A stretch of 23,930 nucleotides of DNA, from NCBI GenBank assembly GCA_902773415.1, contig CACYEE010000028.1:1-23930 (forward strand), read 5' to 3'. Shown here piece after piece: positions 13,633 to 21,692 of the stretch; within the stretch, counting starts at the first letter, position 1, and each line of letters starts with the position of its first letter. A program made the position numbers and the translations under genes. Source of the DNA: an uncultured Actinomyces sp. GTDB lineage: Bacteria > Actinomycetota > Actinomycetes > Actinomycetales > Actinomycetaceae. The notes below the pieces were generated by a model. That model was not told the origin of the DNA, did no database searches, and saw only the letters and a program-made list of their open reading frames with translations.

Positions 13633-16098
13633 GTGTCCGCCAACTCCCCGCGGCTTCCAGCATCCGAAACGCCTACAGCGCCCGTCGCCGAAGTCGACCT
13701 TGCCGTCACCGGAATGACCTGTGCGGCCTGCGTCGCCCGCGTCGAAAAGAAGCTCAACAGGCTCGAAGGCGTCCAAGCGGTCGTGAACCTTGCCACCGAA
13801 CGCGCCCACGTCGAGCTTTTCGGCGAGCTCCCCGACGCCCGGCTCGTCGAAACCGTCGAGAAGGCCGGGTACGGCGCGGCGGTCGTGCGCAGGGTCGAGG
13901 CCGGCAAGGCCGTCGCATCCGGCATCGACGCGCGCGAAGCGGAGGCCGAAGCCGGGCAGTCCGGCGCGAAACGGCGCGCTGACCTGCGCCGTCGCTTTCT
14001 TGTGGCCCTCGCGCTCTCGGTTCCCGTCGTCGCTCTCTCGATGGTGCCCGCTTGGGAGTTTCCCGGCTGGCAGTGGCTCGCGGCTGTCTTCGCCACCGTC
14101 GTCGCCTTCTGGTGCGGCTGGCCCTTCCATCGGGCGGCCTGGCGCGCGGCCCGGCACGGCACGACCACGATGGACACGCTCGTTTCCCTCGGCGTTCTCG
14201 CCTCGATGGGCTGGTCGTATTGGGCGCTGGGTTTCGGCGGCGCGGGGCGCATCGGCTACACGATGGCGATGAGCGGCGCGCATTCGACGCGGATGGCGCA
14301 TCTGCATGTCGAATCGGCCGCGATGATCGTGACTTTCCTGCTGCTGGGCCGGATCTTCGAGGCCCGTTCGCGGCACGACGCGGGCGATGCCCTGCGGTCC
14401 CTTCTCGAATTGGGGGCGACGGCGGCGAGGCTTGTCGGCGAGGACGGTTCGGAGCGCACCGTGGAGGCGGCGCGGCTCCGGGCGGGCGACGTGTTCCGCG
14501 TCCGTCCGGGCGAGAAGATCGCCGCCGATGGCGTGGTGGTGGCCGGTTCGAGCGCGGTGGACGCCTCCCTTCTGACGGGCGAGTCGGCCCCGGTGGAGGT
14601 GGGGCCCGGCAGCGAGGTGACGGGGGCGACGCTGAACACCTCCGGTTTGCTGGACATTCGCGCGACGCGGGTGGGCGAGGCGACGACGCTCGCGGCAATG
14701 GGCCGGCTCCTGACGGAGGCCCAGACGGGAAAGGCCCCGATCCAGCGGCTTGCCGACAGGGTTTCCGCGGTGTTCGTTCCGGCGGTGATTGCGATTGCGA
14801 CGGCAACCTTTCTTGTGCGCGCCGGGCTGCTGGGCCAGCCGCTCGAAACCGCCTTGACTTCGGCGATTGCGGTTCTCGTGGTGGCCTGCCCATGCGCTCT
14901 CGGGCTGGCCACGCCCACCGCGCTGCTGGTCGGCTCGGGCCGCGCGGCCGGCCAGGGAATCCTCATGAAGGACGCGGAAGTCCTCGAAAAGGCGCGCGGC
15001 ATCGACACCATCGTGCTTGACAAGACGGGCACGCTCACGACCGGCCGCATGGCTCTTGTCGGCATTGCGACGCCCGGCACCGCCGCCGGGGCGAAAAAGG
15101 GGGACAGCGACGGGCGGAAGGCCGGCGCGGGCCTGTTCGCGCGAGACCGGAGCGAGGACCTTCCCTCCGGCATCGGGTTTTCCCCGGACCGGGCGCTAGG
15201 GATTGCGGCCGGCCTGGAGGCAGGTTCGGAGCATCCGATTGGAAGGTCCATCGTCGCCGCCGCCCGCGAGCGCGGAGGCGATTGCGCGCCGCTTGCCGGG
15301 GTCCGCGATATTCGCGCCCATGCCGGCTCCGGCGTGTCCGGCACGCTCCCGGACGGCACCCGCGCGCTTGCGGGCACGCCCGCCTGGCTGGCCGGCGAGG
15401 GAGCGGCGATCGACGAGGCCCTGGCGGCGCAGGCAGAGCACTTCGCGGGCGACGGCTCCAGCGTCGCCATGCTTGCCGTTTCAGGGCCAGAACGCGGTGG
15501 CGGGCCAGAAGCGGACGGCATTTCGACGCCGGAAGCCCCCCTTCGCGCCGTCGCCGTCTTCGCCGTGCGCGACGAGCTGCGCCCCGACGCCGCAGCCGCC
15601 GTCGCCCGGCTCAAGGAACTCGGCGTGCAGCCGATCCTCGTCACCGGCGACAACGAGACGACCGCCCGCGCCATTGCCGCGCAGGCAGGCATCGACGCCG
15701 TTCGCGCCGGCGTGCTGCCCGGAGGAAAGGTGCGGGCCGTCGAAGAGCTTCGCGCCGGCGGAAGGCGCGTCGCAATGGCCGGCGACGGCATCAACGACGC
15801 GCCCGCCCTCGCCGGTGCCGACCTGTCGATCGCGATGGGTTCGGGAACCGACGCCGCGAAAGCCGCGAGCGACGTGACCATCGTGAACTCGATGCTCGCC
15901 TCGATCCCGCGTGCGCTCGAAATCTCCGCGCGCACGCTCCGCGTCGTGAAGCAAAACCTCGGCTGGGCCTTCGGCTACAACCTCGTCGCCATTCCCCTTG
16001 CTGTTGCCGGAATCGTGCTTCCCGGAATGGCTGCCGCTGCAATGGCTTCAAGCTCGGTCGTCGTCGTCTCCAATTCGCTGCGCCTGCGCACGGCGTGA
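13633..16098 (+). CDS. copA: Copper-exporting P1B-type ATPase CopA
   Basis: 821-aa inner-membrane pump exporting Cu(I) at the cost of ATP. In order: one N-terminal HMA domain with GMTCAAC (Cys30, Cys33), membrane helices around residues 120-240, the A-domain TGES (315-318), the ion-binding CPC (419-421), the phosphorylated DKTGT (Asp463), the P1B-specific HP (534-535), and GDGIND (717-722). The last helices carry the Cu(I)-type YN and MASSS motifs. A low-complexity Gly/Ala/Lys insertion (about 482-519) sits between DKTGT and HP, and a shorter one lies near residues 617-635. The GTG start has AGAAGGAG ~6 nt upstream. It neighbours the CopZ-like gene; no CsoR or CueR regulator is in the window. 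Confidence 0.95.
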   Translation: MSANSPRLPASETPTAPVAEVDLAVTGMTCAACVARVEKKLNRLEGVQAVVNLATERAHVELFGELPDARLVETVEKAGYGAAVVRRVEAGKAVASGIDAREAEAEAGQSGAKRRADLRRRFLVALALSVPVVALSMVPAWEFPGWQWLAAVFATVVAFWCGWPFHRAAWRAARHGTTTMDTLVSLGVLASMGWSYWALGFGGAGRIGYTMAMSGAHSTRMAHLHVESAAMIVTFLLLGRIFEARSRHDAGDALRSLLELGATAARLVGEDGSERTVEAARLRAGDVFRVRPGEKIAADGVVVAGSSAVDASLLTGESAPVEVGPGSEVTGATLNTSGLLDIRATRVGEATTLAAMGRLLTEAQTGKAPIQRLADRVSAVFVPAVIAIATATFLVRAGLLGQPLETALTSAIAVLVVACPCALGLATPTALLVGSGRAAGQGILMKDAEVLEKARGIDTIVLDKTGTLTTGRMALVGIATPGTAAGAKKGDSDGRKAGAGLFARDRSEDLPSGIGFSPDRALGIAAGLEAGSEHPIGRSIVAAARERGGDCAPLAGVRDIRAHAGSGVSGTLPDGTRALAGTPAWLAGEGAAIDEALAAQAEHFAGDGSSVAMLAVSGPERGGGPEADGISTPEAPLRAVAVFAVRDELRPDAAAAVARLKELGVQPILVTGDNETTARAIAAQAGIDAVRAGVLPGGKVRAVEELRAGGRRVAMAGDGINDAPALAGADLSIAMGSGTDAAKAASDVTIVNSMLASIPRALEISARTLRVVKQNLGWAFGYNLVAIPLAVAGIVLPGMAAAAMASSSVVVVSNSLRLRTA

Positions 16099-16332
16099 AG
16101 CGAGGCCACGTTGCGCAGGCGCTGCCGCATGCCCGCGCCTGCGCGTCCGCCTTCGGCAAGCAACGCCTTGTCGTCGCAAAGCAAACGCCGCGGATCGCCC
16201 GGTCCGCGCACTGCCCGCGCGCCGCCGGATCCGCCGTCGCGCCCCGTTTCCGTGCCCCGCCCGCGCGACGCAATTTCGGCAAATCCCCCGAGCGCGCCCA
16301 AATCTCGGAAGAGGCGTGGAAGAATAGGCCCC
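16099..16332. other. Intergenic gap copA - pgm, no feature seen
   Basis: No palindrome of the window's families, no clear promoter and no short gene were found in these 234 nt. AAGAAT 7 nt before the pgm ATG could serve as a poor -10. Confidence 0.4.
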
Positions 16333-18000
16333 ATGAACGAACGCGCAGGAACACCAGCATTGCCCGAGGACCTCATCAACGTCGATGAGCTCCTGTCCGC
16401 CTACTACGATCTCGAACCCGACCCCGCGAACCCCTCGCAGGCGGTCGTCTTCGGAACTTCCGGCCATCGCGGCTCGTCCCTCGACGGAGCCTTCAACGAG
16501 GCCCATATCGTCGCCATCACGCAGGCCATCGTCGAATACCGCGACAAGATGGGCTACGACGGCCCGCTTTTCATCGGCCGCGACACGCACGCCCTGTCCG
16601 AACCGGCCGAACGCTCCGCCGTCGAGGTCCTCGTCGCCAACGGGGTCGACGTCCGCGTCGACGCCCGCGGCTCGGTGACCCCCACCCCGTCGGTCTCCCT
16701 CGCCATCCTCATGGCCAACGGCGCGCCCGGCCCGGTGCGGGATTCGGGTGCCGGACTCGCAGACGGCATCGTCATCACCCCGTCGCACAACCCGCCGCGC
16801 GACGGCGGCTTCAAGTACAACCCGCCCACAGGCGGCCCGGCCGACACGGATGCGACGAAGATCATCGCCGCGCGCGCCAACGAGCTGCTCGCCTCGGGCT
16901 GGAAGAACATCAAGCGCGTGCCCTACGAGCAGGCCAGGAAGCAGGTCAAGGGCTACGACTTCATGAAGGCCTACGTGGACTCGCTGCCGTCGATCATCGA
17001 CCTCGACGCGATTCGCAGCGCGGGCGTGCGCGTCGGCGCCGATCCGCTTGGCGGCGCCTCCGTCGAGTACTGGGGCGCGATTGCCGAGGAGCACAAGCTC
17101 GGCCTTACCGTCGTCAACGAGAAGATCGACCCGACCTTCTCCTTCATGACGCTCGACTGGGACGGCAAGATCCGCATGGACTGCTCGTCTCCGTCGGCAA
17201 TGGCTTCCCTGCTGGGCCGGATGGCACCGGACGCCTCGGGCGCCACGCCCTTCGACATCGCCACCGGCAACGACCCCGATTCGGACCGCCACGGCATCGT
17301 GACGCCCGACGGCGGCCTCATGAACCCCAACCACTATCTGGCGGTCGCCATCGAGTACCTCTTCTCGCACCGCCCGGACTGGCCGTCCGACATGGGCGTG
17401 GGCAAGACGCTCGTGTCCTCCTCGCTCATCGACCGCGTCGTGGCCGGGATGGGCCGCCCGCTCGTCGAGGTGCCGGTTGGCTTCAAGTGGTTCGTGCCGG
17501 GCCTGCTCGGCGGAACGCTCGGCTTCGGCGGCGAGGAATCCGCGGGAGCGTCCTTCCAGCGTTTCGACGGCACCGTGTGGTCGACGGACAAGGACGGCTT
17601 GATTGCCGACCTTCTGGCCTCCGAGATTCTTGCGGTGACCGGCAAGACGCCGTCGCAGCTGCACGAGGAACAGGTCGAACGTTACGGCGCCTCCGCCTAC
17701 GCCCGCATCGACGCTGCGGCGACGAAGGCCGAGAAGGCGAAGCTCGCGGCGCTGTCGGCCGAGGACGTTACGGCCTCCGAGCTGGCCGGGGAGGCGATCA
17801 CGGACAAGCTCGTGGCTGCGCCCGGCAACGGCGCGGCCATCGGCGGCCTGAAGGTGACGACGGAGAACGCCTGGTTTGCCGCTCGTCCGTCGGGCACCGA
17901 GGACGTCTACAAGATCTACGGCGAGTCCTTCAAGGGTGCCGAGCACCTCGCCGAGGTGCAGGAGGCGGCGAAGGCCGTGGTCTCCGAGGCGCTTGCCTGA
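16333..18000 (+). CDS. pgm: Phosphoglucomutase (alpha-D-glucose phosphate-specific)
   Basis: 555-aa member of the alpha-D-phosphohexomutase superfamily, close to the ~546-aa E. coli Pgm type. It interconverts glucose 1-phosphate and glucose 6-phosphate, linking glycolysis to glycogen and nucleotide-sugar synthesis. Four active-site regions are visible: TPSHNPP with phospho-Ser151, the metal loop DPDSDRHG (314-321), the sugar-binding GEESAG (400-405) and the phosphate-binding RPSGTED (518-524). The conserved [10 protein letters not shown] lies near the N-terminus. The ATG is the first Met before the conserved region and lacks a clear RBS. A strong hairpin follows 18 nt after the stop. Confidence 0.96.
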   Translation: MNERAGTPALPEDLINVDELLSAYYDLEPDPANPSQAVVFGTSGHRGSSLDGAFNEAHIVAITQAIVEYRDKMGYDGPLFIGRDTHALSEPAERSAVEVLVANGVDVRVDARGSVTPTPSVSLAILMANGAPGPVRDSGAGLADGIVITPSHNPPRDGGFKYNPPTGGPADTDATKIIAARANELLASGWKNIKRVPYEQARKQVKGYDFMKAYVDSLPSIIDLDAIRSAGVRVGADPLGGASVEYWGAIAEEHKLGLTVVNEKIDPTFSFMTLDWDGKIRMDCSSPSAMASLLGRMAPDASGATPFDIATGNDPDSDRHGIVTPDGGLMNPNHYLAVAIEYLFSHRPDWPSDMGVGKTLVSSSLIDRVVAGMGRPLVEVPVGFKWFVPGLLGGTLGFGGEESAGASFQRFDGTVWSTDKDGLIADLLASEILAVTGKTPSQLHEEQVERYGASAYARIDAAATKAEKAKLAALSAEDVTASELAGEAITDKLVAAPGNGAAIGGLKVTTENAWFAARPSGTEDVYKIYGESFKGAEHLAEVQEAAKAVVSEALA

Positions 18001-18018
18001 TTCGATTCCAGTGCAACG

Positions 18019-18054
18019 CGGGGGCGCGCAACCTTTCGGGGTTTCGCGCCCCCG
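18019..18054 (+). terminator. Strong GC hairpin terminating pgm
   Basis: CGGGGGCGCG (18019-18028) pairs exactly with CGCGCCCCCG (18045-18054). Inside, AACC and GGTT extend the stem to a TTTCGG loop. There is no T-run, as is often the case for actinobacterial terminators. Confidence 0.6.
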
Positions 18055-18056
18055 TT

Positions 18057-18120
18057 GGGCGTATCGATGGGGTCAGACCCCTTTGATACGCCCATTGGGG
18101 ACAGTCCCCTTTCCGACACC
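18057..18120. repeat. Family A palindrome followed directly by a family B core
   Basis: Arms GGGCGTATCGATGGGGTC (18057-18074) and GACCCCTTTGATACGCCC (18076-18093) have one mismatch and one G-T pair around a single A. Immediately after comes GGGGAC-A-GTCCCC (18097-18109) and then TTTCCGACACCCG. The last string recurs as TTTCCGGCACCCG at 21500-21512. This is the only place where both core types adjoin. Confidence 0.75.
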
Positions 18121-18293
18121 CGCGCGAACCTGCCCGCCCAAGACCGGAGCGAAGAAGCGCACGAGGAAGCAAAGCGGCCGAACACGCTCCCCTATGAGAC
18201 GCCAGTCCGTCCCCTTTTCCCACCCCGCGTCGGCGTGACTTGTGGAACACTTGGAACCAGCTGACAAGCCCACGGACACGAGGAAGGCACGCC

Positions 18294-19427
18294 ATGCGCT
18301 TCAACTCCCGAATCAACATCGGCAAAGGCATCAACCTCAACCTGTCGAAGTCCGGCGCGTCGCTCAACGTGGGCTTGCCCGGCATGAACGTCACCATCGG
18401 AAAGAACGGCGTGACCGTCAACCGCGGCATCCCCGGAACCCGCATGCACCGGCGCGAAAAGGTCCTGAACTCGGACGGCACGAAAGTCCAGCGCAAGAAG
18501 ACAGGTTCGACGCGCCGCTCCCCCATGCCCGTCATCATCGGAATGCCGAAGGCCGACCCGATCGACTACTCCGACCCCTCCTCCACAACCGGACGCAAGC
18601 GCGCACGGCAGAAGGCCGAGGCCGCGGCGCGCAAGCCGAAGCAGATTCGTGTCCGAGACGACGACACGCTGTCCCTCGACCCGTACGATATCGAGGACAC
18701 CAAGGATTTCGACCGCGCAATGGCACGGCTCGATCGGCAAGCCCAGGCGGCAGACCCGCAGGTTGCCGCGCACGAGCATATCGAGGACGCCGAATACGAG
18801 GAGGTCGACGAAGCCGCGCAGGCCGCCGTCGAAGACGAGATCGTCAGGTTCAACTCCGAACGCGAGGCGACCGTCTGGATTTCCCGCCTCGCCGTGCCCG
18901 TCGAAGTCGGCGGCGGCGCGAAGGTGGCCGACCCGCCAAGCGCAATCGCCGGCTGGCTTCGGGGAATCACGCTGCCCTTCGCCTTCGCCGTCGACCTCTC
19001 GGATTTCGACACCGAAACCGGAACGATCTTCATCGACCTCGACCTGCCCGAAATCGAAGACCTTCCCGACGAAATCGCCAAGCACGGGCGCGGCGGCTCG
19101 TTCACGACCGCCGAAGTGTCCGCCGCCCAGCTGCGCGAGGACTACGCGATCTGCGCCTTCGGCCTTGGCGTGTTCTTCGCAAGCCACATGTTCTCCCTCG
19201 CGGCGGCGCTCGAGAACATCACGCTGTCGGCCTTCACTCAGCGGCGAAACACCAGGGGCGACCTTTCCGACGACTACATCTACTCGGTGAAGTTCACGCG
19301 CGAGGGGCTTGCCGCCTACGGACCGCTGGACGACGACGATCCGCGCGAGGTTGCGATGAGCTTCGAGAACCGCTGCCGGCTTTCGCGCCAGAACAGGTTT
19401 TCGGCAATCAGGCCCTACGAGCCGTAG
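18294..19427 (+). CDS. DUF4236 domain protein with C-terminal extension
   Basis: 377 aa. The first ~55 residues are a clear DUF4236 domain: MRFNSRINIGKGINLNLSKS, then VGLPGMNVTIGKNGVTVNRG and IPGTRM. The middle (about 90-180) is charged, with Lys/Arg-rich then Glu/Asp-rich stretches. The C-terminal ~170 residues form a folded-looking domain with WISRLAVPVEV, SDDYIYSVKFTREGL and a closing FENRCRLSRQNRFSAIRPYEP. Similar endings occur, as I recall, in other long DUF4236 proteins. Function unknown; no catalytic motif is evident and it is probably cytoplasmic. GAGGAAGG (18280-18287) lies 6 nt before the ATG. It is single, bounded by palindromes on both sides. Confidence 0.8.
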   Translation: MRFNSRINIGKGINLNLSKSGASLNVGLPGMNVTIGKNGVTVNRGIPGTRMHRREKVLNSDGTKVQRKKTGSTRRSPMPVIIGMPKADPIDYSDPSSTTGRKRARQKAEAAARKPKQIRVRDDDTLSLDPYDIEDTKDFDRAMARLDRQAQAADPQVAAHEHIEDAEYEEVDEAAQAAVEDEIVRFNSEREATVWISRLAVPVEVGGGAKVADPPSAIAGWLRGITLPFAFAVDLSDFDTETGTIFIDLDLPEIEDLPDEIAKHGRGGSFTTAEVSAAQLREDYAICAFGLGVFFASHMFSLAAALENITLSAFTQRRNTRGDLSDDYIYSVKFTREGLAAYGPLDDDDPREVAMSFENRCRLSRQNRFSAIRPYEP

Positions 19428-19454
19428 CGCCGCAGCCGCGAGGCCCGCCGCATA

Positions 19455-19513
19455 CGAATCGGGACGGGGTCTTTTTCGTTCAAACGCACGAAATCCCCTC
19501 CGTCCCCGATTCG
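19455..19513. repeat. Hairpin element, family C copy 3, between convergent genes
   Basis: Arms CGAATCGGGACGG (19455-19467) and CCGTCCCCGATTCG (19500-19513) pair with one bulged C. The apex contains TTTCGT and ACGAAA, also paired. The right arm ends 1 nt from the stop codon of the DUF2079 gene, and the left arm starts 27 nt after the DUF4236 stop. It would suit a bidirectional terminator. Confidence 0.7.
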
Positions 19514-19514
19514 G

Positions 19515-21692
19515 TCAGGACACCCGCTTGACCACCACGTAGCCGTCCACGTCGTAGACGGTCTCCCACGTGCCGCCAAACCGGTTTTCCGCCCATTCCT
19601 GCGCCTCCACGCCGTCGGTCATCACGGTGGAGGCGGGCGTTGCGGCGACGGTATCCACGCTGGCGTCGCCAATCGATCCTTCCCAGTACACGCGGTTGTG
19701 GGGCACAAGATAGGCGAGCAGACGCAAGTCGGTCACGACGTTGCGGGTCTTGCCGACCGCGTCGATCGCGCCCTCGGCCGGGGAAATCTCGGTTCCGGGA
19801 ATCTCGTAGGCGGTGCCGTCGCCGCGCAGGTACACGCCGAAGGGGCCGTCCCGCATCATCCCGAGGGAGGTGGCGAGGGACACGAGGACCGCTACGGAAG
19901 CAAGCGCGCGCTTCCATGAATCTCGCAGGCGCGGCCAGGCGCGCAGCCGCTGCACGCCGTCGACAAGCGCGACTGCGGCGATGGGAAGAAGAATCGCGTT
20001 GTAGTGCCAGGTCCAGTCCCAGTACGTGCTTTTGTCGCCGATGAAGCGCCACGAGAGGGTGGGTGCCATGAGCCACATGTACGGGCTGCGCAGGCCGACG
20101 CCGCCGGCGGTCAGGGCGAGCAGGAGCAGGATGACTTCCTTGCGCCCGGGTCCGAAGAGATTCGTGAGGAAGGCGAGGAAGCCGGTGGCCGTGGTCTGGT
20201 TGTCCGAGCCGATGTTTTCGGTGTAGTCCCAGCCGCCGCCGGGGTTGAGGGCGGGCAGCAGCACGAAGATCGCGAGCACGAACCACGCGGTTCCCCACAG
20301 GATGAGGCTGAGGGGTACGGTTGCTGCGTGTGAACGAAAGGTGGCGACGAGGGATTCGAGGGTGCGGGCGGGGAAGGGGCCGGGGGGCTCGGTGCCGGTC
20401 GCGTCGTCCTGTCCCTCATCGGGAGGATTCTCCCGTTTGGGGACTGTCCCCAATCGGGAGGATTCTCCCGTTTGGGGACTGTCCCCAAACGGGAGGACGC
20501 GCGCAGCGTCCCGGCCCGAGCGCGCCAGCCGGCTGCCTGCCCGCCCGGAGCGCTCGCCCCACACGATCCACAACTCGACCAGTCCGAACATGAGCACGGT
20601 GAGCCCGAGGTCCTCCTTGACGAACACGAGAAGCCCGATGAGCACGATTCCGGTGCGCCGCCGCCCTTCGGCCCACGCGACGAGACCGTAGGCCATGAGC
20701 GGCACGGCGAAGGCGATTTCGTGGAATTGCGCCTTGACGGCCTCGCTGATGGCGAAGCTGAGGAGATAGGCGACGCCAAGGACGATTCCCTGCCAGGAGC
20801 CGATGCGCCGCCGCGCAAAACGCACGACCGGCACGGAGCTGAGCGCGAATAGGAAGTCCTGGAGCACAAGGAGGGCGAGCCCGCTGGGCCAGAGGCGGAA
20901 CAGGGGGCCGAGCAGCACGAGGAGCGGGTGGAAGTGGTCGCCGAGGAGGTTGTATTCGGGGCCTTTGATGTCGACGACGGGCGTCTGGATGTTTGCGTAC
21001 CGCTGGGCGAGTTCGGTGAAGATTCCGAGATCCCACGAGGGCACGGCGAAGTGTCGCCACTGGTAGAGGGAGAAAGCCGCGTACATCGCGAAGGCGAGGG
21101 TTGCGAGAAGGTAGGCAGGCAGGTCGACGCGGCCGCGAAGCCGCCCGGCGGGCCTGCCGGGTTCCGTGGCCGTTGCGCCCGAGGCCGGACCGGCAACGCC
21201 GGGAACCTCCCGGCCCGCGCCGTCGGAGGCCGGACGCGCAGAGCCCGCCCAGCCCGGCCAGCCAGCCGCACCGGCAGAACCAGCCAGTCCGTCAGAGCTG
21301 TCAGCACCGCCAGCACCCTGCGCATTCATGGCCTGCATGCTCGCGGCTTGCGTACCGGGGGACTGCATCAAAAGGGCGCCCGAACTCGGACGGGGCGGAT
21401 CCGGCACGGCGTTCCGATTTCCGCCTCGGTCGTTTGCGCAGGTCGAAGAGTCGGGTGTCGCATTGGGGACAGTCCCCGATGCGACACTGGCCTGTCCCCT
21501 TTCCGGCACCCGACCGTGGGACGCCCGCATGAGACGGCCCCTTCCCGTATTCTGCATGACCGCGCCGGACGTTCCCGCATCCGGCGAACCCGAGAGCCCG
21601 GCACCATCCGAAGCCGCCAAGCTCCCGGAAGCCCCGCGCACACCCGCGTCGCCCCCGAAAAAAACTGCTCCCGACTGATTCTCCTTGTTCAC
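19515..21692 (-). CDS. DUF2079 polytopic membrane protein with long disordered N-terminus
   Basis: 725 aa from a GTG overlapping the upstream stop (GTGA). Residues 1 to ~185 are Gly/Ala/Ser/Pro-rich with no predicted fold. From ~193 a multi-helix membrane protein begins (LLATLAFAMYAAFSLYQW) with the DUF2079 hallmarks: WDLGIFTELAQRY, LGDHFHPLLVLLGPLF and AQFHEIAFAVPLMAYGL. About eight to ten membrane segments follow, then an extracytoplasmic domain ending VDGYVVVKRVS. The family resembles GT-C-type enzymes but its reaction is unknown. Two palindromic repeats are translated: residues ~61-80 and the loop at ~400-425 between membrane helices. An alternative start inside the disordered region is possible, but the overlap and the AGAAAGA upstream favour the GTG. 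Co-transcribed with the flippase-like gene. Confidence 0.78.
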   Translation of the reverse strand: MNKENQSGAVFFGGDAGVRGASGSLAASDGAGLSGSPDAGTSGAVMQNTGRGRLMRASHGRVPERGQASVASGTVPNATPDSSTCANDRGGNRNAVPDPPRPSSGALLMQSPGTQAASMQAMNAQGAGGADSSDGLAGSAGAAGWPGWAGSARPASDGAGREVPGVAGPASGATATEPGRPAGRLRGRVDLPAYLLATLAFAMYAAFSLYQWRHFAVPSWDLGIFTELAQRYANIQTPVVDIKGPEYNLLGDHFHPLLVLLGPLFRLWPSGLALLVLQDFLFALSSVPVVRFARRRIGSWQGIVLGVAYLLSFAISEAVKAQFHEIAFAVPLMAYGLVAWAEGRRRTGIVLIGLLVFVKEDLGLTVLMFGLVELWIVWGERSGRAGSRLARSGRDAARVLPFGDSPQTGESSRLGTVPKRENPPDEGQDDATGTEPPGPFPARTLESLVATFRSHAATVPLSLILWGTAWFVLAIFVLLPALNPGGGWDYTENIGSDNQTTATGFLAFLTNLFGPGRKEVILLLLALTAGGVGLRSPYMWLMAPTLSWRFIGDKSTYWDWTWHYNAILLPIAAVALVDGVQRLRAWPRLRDSWKRALASVAVLVSLATSLGMMRDGPFGVYLRGDGTAYEIPGTEISPAEGAIDAVGKTRNVVTDLRLLAYLVPHNRVYWEGSIGDASVDTVAATPASTVMTDGVEAQEWAENRFGGTWETVYDVDGYVVVKRVS
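20418..20495. repeat. Two 35-bp tandem repeats with palindromes, inside a reading frame (family B)
   Basis: Positions 20418-20452 and 20453-20487 are identical 35-bp units. Each contains GGGAGGATTCTCCC and GGGGACTGTCCCC. The second core has perfect 15-nt arms, CTCCCGTTTGGGGAC (20465-20479) and GTCCCCAAACGGGAG (20481-20495). They lie within the DUF2079 gene and leave its frame open on the minus strand, encoding the loop LPFGDSPQTGESSRLGTVPK. Confidence 0.88.
21455..21511. repeat. Family B palindrome inside the disordered N-terminus of the DUF2079 gene
   Basis: Arms GTGTCGCATTGGGGAC (21455-21470) and GTCCCCGATGCGACAC (21472-21487) pair with a single T-G wobble. A further half-unit TGTCCCCTTTCCGGCACCC (21493-21511) matches the text beside the family B core at 18104-18119. 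It is read in frame as part of the protein. Confidence 0.78.

Noticed and set aside
16099..16332. Short open frames in the copA-pgm gap
   Set aside because: No RBS, no family likeness, and composition like intergenic sequence.
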